Source: Candidatus Hydrogenedentota bacterium
Lineage (GTDB): Bacteria > Hydrogenedentota > Hydrogenedentia > Hydrogenedentales > CAITNO01
Assembly (NCBI GenBank): GCA_903822375.1
Contig: CAIJOU010000235.1
Coordinates: 1 to 12,346 of the forward strand
DNA: 12,346 nt
Direction: 5' to 3'
Shown: positions 5,920 to 12,095 of the stretch, piece by piece
Numbering within the stretch: the first letter of the stretch is position 1
How the letters are laid out: every line of letters begins with the position of its first letter
Translations under genes and position numbers: made by a program
The notes under the pieces: model-generated
The model's input: the letters and a program-made list of their open reading frames with translations, nothing else
What the model was told of the DNA's origin: nothing
Database searches by the model: none

Positions 5920-7485
5920 ATGAACGTTGCGGACCATCGGACAGGGTGTGCGTGCTGCGGAATCAATCGGCGGCAGTTTCTTGCGGCGGGCTGCGCCGCC
6001 TGCGCGGGTGCGGCGGGCCTGCTCACGGCATCCGGTTCGGCCCGTGCGGCGCAGGACGGCGCCAAAATGAAGCTCAAGGTCATCTATTCCCTGCATGGCG
6101 AAAAGCAGTCCGGCCCGGACTGGCCCAATGTGGGCTTTGACTTCCGCCCCGTCATGGACCGCATAAACGCCAAGTTGAGCAGCGCCTGCCCGGACTTCGA
6201 ATTCATCCCTGTTCTGGCAACCGGGGAGGACGATGCCAAGAAGATTGTAAAAGCGGATGACGCCAAGAAGACCGACGGCTACATCATCTATCAGATGAAC
6301 TGCTGGAACCGGGTCATACAAACCGTCGCCGCCACGGGCAAGCCGGTTCTCTACGCCGACTTCCAGTACGGCGGCAGCGGTGGTTTCCTCGTCTACATGG
6401 CCAAATTCCTGCGCGACAAAACCCCGAACGTCGGCTTCGTCGCGTCGTCCAATCTCGATGACCTCGTTGCGGCGGTCAAGTGCTTCGACATCATCAAGAA
6501 GGGCGGCTCAGCCGCCGAGTTTGCCATGGCCACGACCAAGGCCCGTTTGGCCGCCACGCCCAAGCCCGGCGATTCTGCCTGCTCGCCCGACACGGTGAAG
6601 GTCAATTCCACCGGGGATACCCTGAAACTGATGAAGGACTCCAAGATCCTTGCCGTGCGCGACCAGACCTTGGGCGATGATGAGCCGTTCAACGGCATTC
6701 CCGTTGTGAAGGTGGCCTTTGCGGAATTGAACGAAGCATGGAAGAACGCCGACAAGGATGAGTCGAAAGCCATTGCGGACAGGTGGAAAAAGACTGCGGC
6801 TGTGGTCGATGGCGTTTCGGATGAAACCCTGGCAACCTCCGCCGCCATGTACCTCGGCATGAAGGCTGTGCTCAAGAAGCATGACGCCAACGCGATCACC
6901 GTCAATTGCCTGGGCGGCTTCTACGGCGGCCACATTCACGCCTATCCGTGCCTGGGCTTCCACGAACTGTGCAACGAGGGCCTGGTCGGCGCGTGCGAGT
7001 GCGATGTCCGTTCCACGGCAACCATGCTGATGTGGTTGGCCATAACCGGCGGACGCACCGGATTCATTTCCGACCCGGTCGTCGATACGGCCAAGAGGCA
7101 AATCATCTATGCCCATTGCGTTGCCCCGAACCGCGCCTTTGGTCCGGAAGGGGCCACCAATCCCTTCGAGATTCTCACGCATTCGGAGGACAGGCAGGGC
7201 GCATCAGTACGGTCCGTGCTGCCGCTTGGCTACATGACCACCACCATTGAGGCGGACAACGGACGTAAGGAAATCCTGTTCCATCAGGGTAAGGCCGTGG
7301 CGAATGACCCGGATGACCGTGCCTGCCGAACCAAGCTTTGTATCGACCCGGCCGGTGACATTGAGAAGCTTTTCACGCAGTGGGACAACTGGGGATGGCA
7401 CCGCGTCACGGCTTACGGTGACCTCAAGGAACCCGTCATTGCCTTGGCGGATGCCATGGGCTACAAGATGGTCTACGAGGCATAG
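5920..7485 (+). CDS. Tat-signal L-fucose-isomerase-like protein
   Basis: A 521-residue protein whose C-terminal half resembles the L-fucose/L-arabinose isomerase fold (COG2407 type), whose members interconvert aldoses and ketoses with a metal ion. The N terminus has a twin-arginine signal (RRQFLAAG, residues 17-24), a hydrophobic stretch and a likely cleavage site ARA-AQ near residue 43. The conserved core includes HELCNEGLVGACECDV (348-363), with Glu360 and Asp362 as candidate metal ligands, and YAHC (His399) as a possible third. Cysteines cluster at the N terminus (10, 12, 13, 25, 28). Export is odd because known sugar isomerases are cytoplasmic, so it may act on another substrate or only share the fold. 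AGAGGA at 5904-5909, 10 nt before the ATG, supports the start. It is first in a probable two-gene operon with the DUF1080 gene. The fold call is fairly good; the reaction is unknown. Confidence 0.75.
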   Translation: MNVADHRTGCACCGINRRQFLAAGCAACAGAAGLLTASGSARAAQDGAKMKLKVIYSLHGEKQSGPDWPNVGFDFRPVMDRINAKLSSACPDFEFIPVLATGEDDAKKIVKADDAKKTDGYIIYQMNCWNRVIQTVAATGKPVLYADFQYGGSGGFLVYMAKFLRDKTPNVGFVASSNLDDLVAAVKCFDIIKKGGSAAEFAMATTKARLAATPKPGDSACSPDTVKVNSTGDTLKLMKDSKILAVRDQTLGDDEPFNGIPVVKVAFAELNEAWKNADKDESKAIADRWKKTAAVVDGVSDETLATSAAMYLGMKAVLKKHDANAITVNCLGGFYGGHIHAYPCLGFHELCNEGLVGACECDVRSTATMLMWLAITGGRTGFISDPVVDTAKRQIIYAHCVAPNRAFGPEGATNPFEILTHSEDRQGASVRSVLPLGYMTTTIEADNGRKEILFHQGKAVANDPDDRACRTKLCIDPAGDIEKLFTQWDNWGWHRVTAYGDLKEPVIALADAMGYKMVYEA

Positions 7486-7512
7486 GGCTGAACCTGACCG
7501 GGAGAGTATTTA

Positions 7513-8325
7513 ATGAAAATACGCGCTATATGGTGCGTTGTATCTGTATTAATCTGCATGTATCTGGGTGGATGCTCCACGGAAACCAAAGTTGTCGCGA
7601 AGGATATGTCCCCCAAAGCAGTTGCAGCAGACATTGCAGTGGTGCCGGATGCCTTGCCGCCACTCGTTGTTGATCCTAGGTTTGTATCTGTTTTTGATGG
7701 AAAGACACTGGATGGATGGAAGGCGGCCGATATGAGTTTCTGGTCCGTGGAAGACGGAGCCATCACCGCCAAGATCACTACTGAGCATTCCACCGAGCGG
7801 AATCACTACCTCGTTTACCAGGGCGGCAAGCTCGGTGATTTTGAACTCAAACTCGTGCATCGAGTGCTCAGCGACAAAGATGTCAACTGCGGTTTCCAAT
7901 ACCGCAGCGAGATCTTTGACGGCAAGATCACCGATGACTGCCGCGGCTATCAGGTGGACAATAACACCAATACCCCCTGGTGCGTCCGACTCTATGACGA
8001 ACACGGCCGCGAGACACTGGCGTGGCGCGGGGAACGTACGGTCTTCGATGCCACGGGCCAGAAGACCGTCACCCCGATAGAGGGTGCCACGGGAGCGGCC
8101 CGGTTCAGTCTCGACCAATGGCACGAGTACGATCTCCTCTGCAAGGGCACCACCATGACGCTCAAGGTCAACGGTCGCCTGGTGGCCGAGGTGGTCGACA
8201 ATGATCCCGCCCAGCGGGACTTGTCCGGCATTCTGGCCCTTCAACTTCACAGCGGTCCCCCCATGAAGGTGCAGTTCAAGGACATCAGGTTGAAACTGCT
8301 GGAAGCGGCGGGCGGGCAAAAGTGA
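7513..8325 (+). CDS. DUF1080 / 3-keto-disaccharide hydrolase family lipoprotein
   Basis: A 270-residue lipoprotein: hydrophobic segment 5-18 and lipobox LGGC with Cys21. A variable linker is followed by one DUF1080 (PF06439) domain (about 57-264), a concanavalin-like beta sandwich. Its opening signature FVSVFDGKTLDGW (57-69) is clear, and NCGFQYRSE (125-133) and GYQVDNNT (145-152) are typical conserved strands. Members have been linked to hydrolysis or elimination of 3-keto-glycosides made by an oxidoreductase. Others act as binding modules in planctomycete proteins, so activity here is inferred. GGGAGAG at 7500-7506, 6 nt before the ATG, supports the start. It begins 27 nt after the isomerase-like gene and probably shares its promoter. 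It converges on the pseudopilin gene with a 3-nt gap. A partner oxidoreductase of the right family is encoded at 10741-11940. Confidence 0.88.
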   Translation: MKIRAIWCVVSVLICMYLGGCSTETKVVAKDMSPKAVAADIAVVPDALPPLVVDPRFVSVFDGKTLDGWKAADMSFWSVEDGAITAKITTEHSTERNHYLVYQGGKLGDFELKLVHRVLSDKDVNCGFQYRSEIFDGKITDDCRGYQVDNNTNTPWCVRLYDEHGRETLAWRGERTVFDATGQKTVTPIEGATGAARFSLDQWHEYDLLCKGTTMTLKVNGRLVAEVVDNDPAQRDLSGILALQLHSGPPMKVQFKDIRLKLLEAAGGQK

Positions 8326-8328
8326 CGC

Positions 8329-8982
8329 CTATCCATTGGTCGACTGGTCGGCGATGCCTTTCATGAAAAGATGGGAAAGTTCGGCCACGCTTCTGCATGC
8401 CGGATAGTCGCCCGGGTAACGGACATATTCGACATGCCCGTCGCTGTAGCGCACGGTGGTGCCCAGGGTGCCGGAGCTTGTCTCGCTCAGGTCCGTGGAC
8501 AGGAATTCCCAACTGATGGGCACGGAAGGACCGACACGGCCCATAGGTGTGTGCATCTTGAGCAGGAATTCCTTGCCGGTATCGTCGAGGGCCACCAGCA
8601 TGCCGTTCCGATACTCCAGTACTCCCTCTGCGGCCGGATTGATCACGGTGTTCCAGTACGCCTTGAAAGCGCCTTCATCCTCGATTTCACACAGCACTTC
8701 GGTGGCCCAAAACGGCCCGTTGGATGTCATCATCTGCTTTCGGAATGCATCCCTGAATAAACCGCGGTCCGTCGGCATGTTCTCCACCACCCTCGCGATA
8801 TTGGCGTTGTCCGCCATGCGCCCGATGGAATCCTGCCGAAAGCTTTCCTTGACCCCCACCTCCTCCGCCTTCCGGCGCGCCTTGGCCAGAGCAACCATAT
8901 ACATGGACGCCAGGATGGAAATGATGGCCACGCAGACGAGCAGTTCCACAAGACTGAATCCAAATCCCCGTTTCTTCGGCAT
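8329..8982 (-). CDS. Prepilin-type N-terminal cleavage/methylation domain protein (pseudopilin-like)
   Basis: A 217-residue type II pseudopilin-like protein. The N terminus has a short basic leader and GFSLVELL: predicted prepilin-peptidase cleavage after Gly8, Phe9 as the new N terminus and the conserved Glu at mature position 5 (Glu13), followed by a hydrophobic helix to about residue 32. The C-terminal domain ends with SDGHVEYV (180-187), resembling the DGH segment of the large pseudopilin families of Planctomycetota and Lentisphaerota, though not a full H-x9-DG tail. An ATG 10 codons upstream is in frame, but GGAGGG (8995-8990), 7 nt before the ATG at 8982, supports the shorter start, which also gives a normal leader. 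No pilus or type II secretion genes are nearby, so it is an orphan. Its role is unknown; such proteins may act as surface or extracellular assembly components. Confidence 0.85.
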   Translation of the reverse strand: MPKKRGFGFSLVELLVCVAIISILASMYMVALAKARRKAEEVGVKESFRQDSIGRMADNANIARVVENMPTDRGLFRDAFRKQMMTSNGPFWATEVLCEIEDEGAFKAYWNTVINPAAEGVLEYRNGMLVALDDTGKEFLLKMHTPMGRVGPSVPISWEFLSTDLSETSSGTLGTTVRYSDGHVEYVRYPGDYPACRSVAELSHLFMKGIADQSTNG

Positions 8983-9041
8983 CAATGCACCCTCCGGTCG
9001 GTACAGGTCCATCAGGTGGATCTTGCACTTCGATACATACC

Positions 9042-9070
9042 ACTTTAGTCCTGCGGCGCGATTTCGTCAA
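9042..9070 (-). promoter_or_regulatory. Sigma70-type promoter of the pseudopilin gene
   Basis: On the - strand, TTGACG (9070-9065), a 17-nt spacer and TAAAGT (9047-9042). The -35 box matches consensus at 5 of 6 positions and the -10 box at 4 of 6. Predicted transcription begins about 50 nt upstream of the ATG at 8982. Confidence 0.5.
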
Positions 9071-9135
9071 CTGGCCGACCAAAGGCACTGACAGGCGTTA
9101 GACGGGATTGCATCGGTGCGGCGCAGCATCCGCCA

Positions 9136-9148
9136 GTTGCAGTACAAT
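9136..9148 (+). promoter_or_regulatory. Possible -10 region upstream of the ceramidase-like gene
   Basis: GTTGCAGTACAAT contains TACAAT (9143-9148), 5 of 6 to the -10 consensus, but no acceptable -35 lies 16-18 nt upstream. It is 11 of 13 identical to 5860-5872, the -10 region of the isomerase-like gene. The leader to the ATG at 9271 would be about 115 nt. A weak call. Confidence 0.28.
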
Positions 9149-9198
9149 GGGGAGACGATGAAGTCGCGCATATTCGGGCACGAACGGACCGCGGCAAT

Positions 9199-9214
9199 GT
9201 TCCACAGGTGGAAC
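9199..9214. promoter_or_regulatory. Palindrome in the leader of the ceramidase-like gene
   Basis: GTTCCAC-AG-GTGGAAC, a perfect 7-bp inverted repeat around two bases, 56 nt before the ATG at 9271. ATGTTCCA occurs at 9197-9204 and again 40 bp on, at 9237-9244. The arrangement suits a dimeric repressor, but the regulator is unknown and chance cannot be excluded. Confidence 0.35.
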
Positions 9215-9270
9215 GGTCGCTGACGTTGGGTCTGGGATGTTCCAGTGCTTTTCAGGAAAGGAAGTGGACC

Positions 9271-10722
9271 ATGGCAGCTTCAAACAGTCGAACCCTGCGG
9301 TTGTCAGTATTCCATCTCGTGCTGGGTGTTCTTGCCGTTGCGTCGATTGCGGTGGCCGCGGACCCCGGCGGCACGGCAGCGCCTTCCACGCCGCGGAACG
9401 TCCTGCGCGCCGGTTTCGCCCGAACGGACATAACGCCTCCCGTTGGTGCGGAGGTGCCCGGCGGCTTTGAGAAGTCCTTCAGCAAAGGCGTTCACGATCC
9501 CCTCTGGGTCGAGGCGGCCTGTTTTGAGAGGGCGGGCGAGAAACTCGCCGTCGTGGGCGTCGACCTCATCATGATCCCCGCCGAAGTGGTCAGCGCGGCC
9601 CGCGCCCAGGCCGAGGCGCGCTGTGGCATGCCGGCGGAAAACATCATGGTCGCGGCCAGCCACACCCACAACGGGGGGCCCGTCGTGGACTGTTTTCGGG
9701 TCGAGGGCGACCCCGCCTACTGTAAGCTGGTCGCGGAACGCATCGCCTACACCGTGGCAAGGGCCAATGACAGCATGGTCGAGGCCCGTGTCGGTGCCGG
9801 GTCAGGACGGGAGGACTCCGTTGGCTTCAACCGCCGCTTCAAAATGAAAGACGGAACGGTCAGAACCCATCCTGGAAAAATGAACCCGGACATTGTCGAG
9901 CCTGCGGGACCCGTTGACCCGGAAGTGGCCGTAATTGCGGTGGACGATGTTCAGGGCCGTGTTCTGGGCTGCGTGGTGAACTATGCACTGCACGGCACGA
10001 CCATGGGCGGCAACCTCATTTCGGCGGACTGGCCGTGCTATCTGCGCCAGACGGTGCGCGGTGGCTTGGGTGTCGATGCGGGCGTTGTGCTGCTCAATGG
10101 AGCCTGCGGCGACGTGACCCAGGTCGACAACAGAAGCCCCCGGACATCCGAATTCGGCGAGGCATGGTGCCGGCGGGTCGGCATGACTGTGGGCGCAGAG
10201 GTGCTCAAGGTGCTCGCGCGCATGGAATACGCCGCGGACGCGCCGCTCGCCGCCGCTTCCCGACATCTTGCACTCCCCATTCGCGACCTTGCCGCCTCAG
10301 ATGATGAACTGCTGGCGCGCGAACGTCCGGCCACGGGACTGGGCACCGGGCACGAGGAGATCTATCGCAACGAGGCCGGACTGCTCCGAGCAATCAAGGC
10401 AAAGTCGCCCACGGTTGACGTGGAGGTTCAGGCGCTGCGAATCGGGGCTGCGGCCATCGTCTCCAATCCTGCGGAATTCTTTTGCGCATTGGGCCTGTCC
10501 ATCAAAAAGGACTCCCAGTGGAAGCCAACCCTTATCGCCGAACTTGCAAACGGCTACTGCGGATACGTTCCCACAGCGGCCGCCTTCCACGAGGGCGGCT
10601 ACGAGATACGTACGGCCCGCAGCAGTTTTCTCGACCCGGCGTCCGGCGGGGAGATAGTCCGCGCATCGACCGACCTGCTCGGAAAGTTGGCAGAAGGCAA
10701 GCCGCCCGAAACTCAAAAGTAG
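9271..10722 (+). CDS. Secreted neutral/alkaline ceramidase-like protein
   Basis: A 483-residue protein of the neutral/alkaline non-lysosomal ceramidase superfamily, zinc amidases that cleave N-acyl bonds. A Sec signal peptide (hydrophobic 11-28, cleavage near AVA-A at 29-30) exports it. The family opening is AGFARTDITPPVG. Candidate zinc ligands are His131/His133 in SHTHNGG, His241 in NYALHGTTM, Glu402 in NPAEFF and a Tyr in NGYCGYVPT (429 or 432). The place of the ceramidase nucleophile Ser (GDVSP) reads GACGDVT, with Thr283, so catalysis may differ or the substrate may not be ceramide. The protein is shorter than true ceramidases (about 650-700 residues) and lacks their C-terminal Ig-like domain, as is common for homologues in Planctomycetota. 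AGGAAAGGAAG, 6 nt before the ATG at 9271, supports this start over a GTG at 9208. It converges on the oxidoreductase gene with an 18-nt gap. Substrate unknown. Confidence 0.85.
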   Translation: MAASNSRTLRLSVFHLVLGVLAVASIAVAADPGGTAAPSTPRNVLRAGFARTDITPPVGAEVPGGFEKSFSKGVHDPLWVEAACFERAGEKLAVVGVDLIMIPAEVVSAARAQAEARCGMPAENIMVAASHTHNGGPVVDCFRVEGDPAYCKLVAERIAYTVARANDSMVEARVGAGSGREDSVGFNRRFKMKDGTVRTHPGKMNPDIVEPAGPVDPEVAVIAVDDVQGRVLGCVVNYALHGTTMGGNLISADWPCYLRQTVRGGLGVDAGVVLLNGACGDVTQVDNRSPRTSEFGEAWCRRVGMTVGAEVLKVLARMEYAADAPLAAASRHLALPIRDLAASDDELLARERPATGLGTGHEEIYRNEAGLLRAIKAKSPTVDVEVQALRIGAAAIVSNPAEFFCALGLSIKKDSQWKPTLIAELANGYCGYVPTAAAFHEGGYEIRTARSSFLDPASGGEIVRASTDLLGKLAEGKPPETQK

Positions 10723-10740
10723 CCCGATTTCTGTCCCGGT

Positions 10741-11940
10741 TTAGAGTGTGTACTGCGGTATCTTCATCAACTCGCCGCCCTTGAGGGCGGATTGGTGGGC
10801 AACGATGCCGGCGACAGTCATGTTCAGCGCCCAGGCGATGTTCACCAACGGCGTGCGTTTCTGGAGGATGGAGTTCACGAACTCCTCGCAGAGATAGCCG
10901 TGCGACCCGCCGTGCCCGCCTGCGTTCACGCCCGGTGGTAACGGCGGCTTTTCGAGCGCGATGCCCGAAATGTCGCCCGAACCCTCAAAGGTCATGTCCC
11001 ACATGGACCCCTTCTGTCCGCGCACACGCCCCATCTCGCCGCCGTGTCCGGGCGTGTCCCAACTGACGGCCATGCGCGCCATGCCGCCCTCGCTCGTGCG
11101 AAATAGGGCGATTTCAGTGGCGAACACGTTTTCATAGCGGTTGGCGCCCGGCTGGAATTGGGGGATCAGGCTCGGCATCGCCATGCAGGACACCTCGGTG
11201 AAACTGCCGCCCGTGACCGCCGTGTAATAGCCGTTGGAATGCGTTGGGTACCACTGCGGTGGCAGGCCGATGCGCCAACCCTTGTACGAGTCGATGGGCG
11301 TCTCCATGAAGTGGTAGTACTCACCCTCGGTGTACAGCATCTTGCCGAAGCCGCCCGCATTGTAGATCTGGCGCATGGCGTAGGTGTCGTTGTGAAAGCT
11401 GGTCGTCTCAAACATCATGTAGTTGAGCCCGGATGCCTTGACCGCCTCGAAGAGCCGGTCGGCATCCTCAAGATTGCCAAACACGGCGGGCACGGCGCTC
11501 GCCACATGCTTGCCGTGTTTGAGCACCTCAATGCAGTGCTGGCAGTGGCTCGGCGCGTCGGTGGCGACGAAAATGGCCTCGATCGTGTCGTTCTTGACCA
11601 TTTCCTCAAGCGACGGGTAAGTCTTTTCGCAGCGGCACACCTTGGCCATGGCGGCGCAGCGTTCAGGAATCAGGTCACTGACCGCAACCACCTCCACATT
11701 TGGATGGTTCTGAAACTCAAAGGCAGCGCCAAATTGGCACACCCCGTAACCGACAAGACCCACGCGCACCTTGCGGTCCGATATGGGAGCCCACTGCTTG
11801 TCCTTTGCCGTGGAAGTCTTCGTGTCCTCAAAACCCTGAATGGGCTTGTCCGCGGCAACCGCCGCACCACCCAGTACAAGAATCCCGGCTCCTGCGGCTG
11901 TTCCCTTGAAGAAGCTTCTACGCGATATGGACTGCGTCAT
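10741..11940 (-). CDS. Tat-signal Gfo/Idh/MocA-family oxidoreductase
   Basis: A 399-residue NAD(P)-dependent oxidoreductase of the Gfo/Idh/MocA family, which oxidises or reduces sugars, inositols and glycosides. A Tat signal (SRRSFFKG, 6-13) and hydrophobic stretch with cleavage near AVA-A (29-30) export it folded, presumably with bound cofactor. The Rossmann fold starts at VRVGLVGYG (58-66), with an acidic residue at the second strand end (Asp89). The usual catalytic EKP motif reads AVP (149-151), so the Lys expected in classical members is missing. The C-terminal sheet domain spans about 180-370, with many His and Gly residues around 330-345. GGGAG (11952-11948), 7 nt before the ATG at 11940, fixes the start; the frame is open further upstream but runs through the hairpin repeats. 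It follows the alpha-galactosidase gene on the same strand, 155 nt away. A link to the DUF1080 protein in 3-keto-glycoside chemistry is inferred. Confidence 0.9.
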   Translation of the reverse strand: MTQSISRRSFFKGTAAGAGILVLGGAAVAADKPIQGFEDTKTSTAKDKQWAPISDRKVRVGLVGYGVCQFGAAFEFQNHPNVEVVAVSDLIPERCAAMAKVCRCEKTYPSLEEMVKNDTIEAIFVATDAPSHCQHCIEVLKHGKHVASAVPAVFGNLEDADRLFEAVKASGLNYMMFETTSFHNDTYAMRQIYNAGGFGKMLYTEGEYYHFMETPIDSYKGWRIGLPPQWYPTHSNGYYTAVTGGSFTEVSCMAMPSLIPQFQPGANRYENVFATEIALFRTSEGGMARMAVSWDTPGHGGEMGRVRGQKGSMWDMTFEGSGDISGIALEKPPLPPGVNAGGHGGSHGYLCEEFVNSILQKRTPLVNIAWALNMTVAGIVAHQSALKGGELMKIPQYTL

Positions 11941-11977
11941 GACCTGACTCCCATTGTATGCGGTTGATATTTTCTCT

Positions 11978-12002
11978 CGTTCCCAAGTTGCACTTGGGAA
12001 CG
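11978..12002. repeat. Perfect 11-bp hairpin in the spacer between two - strand genes
   Basis: CGTTCCCAAGT-TGC-ACTTGGGAACG: 11-bp perfect stem with a 3-nt loop. CGTTCCCAAG-type palindromes are common dispersed repeats in several bacterial groups, including planctomycetes. It has no T-run on either strand, so a simple intrinsic terminator is unlikely. It could limit or stabilise a transcript between the galactosidase and oxidoreductase genes. Confidence 0.6.
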
Positions 12003-12011
12003 CACTTGCCC

Positions 12012-12028
12012 GCGAAGTTTCACTTCGC
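12012..12028. repeat. Second perfect hairpin of the same repeat unit
   Basis: GCGAAGT-TTC-ACTTCGC: 7-bp perfect stem with a 3-nt loop, 9 nt after the first hairpin. A weaker pairing, CCCAT (12043-12047) with ATGGG (12054-12058), follows. The triple-stem layout suggests one compound repeat of about 85 bp (11978-12062), whose last 11 nt, CCATGGGTCCC, also occur at 1120-1130. Confidence 0.5.
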
Positions 12029-12095
12029 CTGGTTCCATATTTCCCATCTGTCCATGGGTCCCATCGCCCTTCGTCAACGCATCCCCACCACCAGC

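Noticed and set aside
11158..11967. 269-codon + strand frame opposite the oxidoreductase
   Set aside because: Shadow of the Gfo/Idh/MocA gene with no features of its own.
11978..12028. Reading the two hairpins as an intrinsic terminator
   Set aside because: No T-run follows either stem on either strand, and the stems resemble dispersed repeats.
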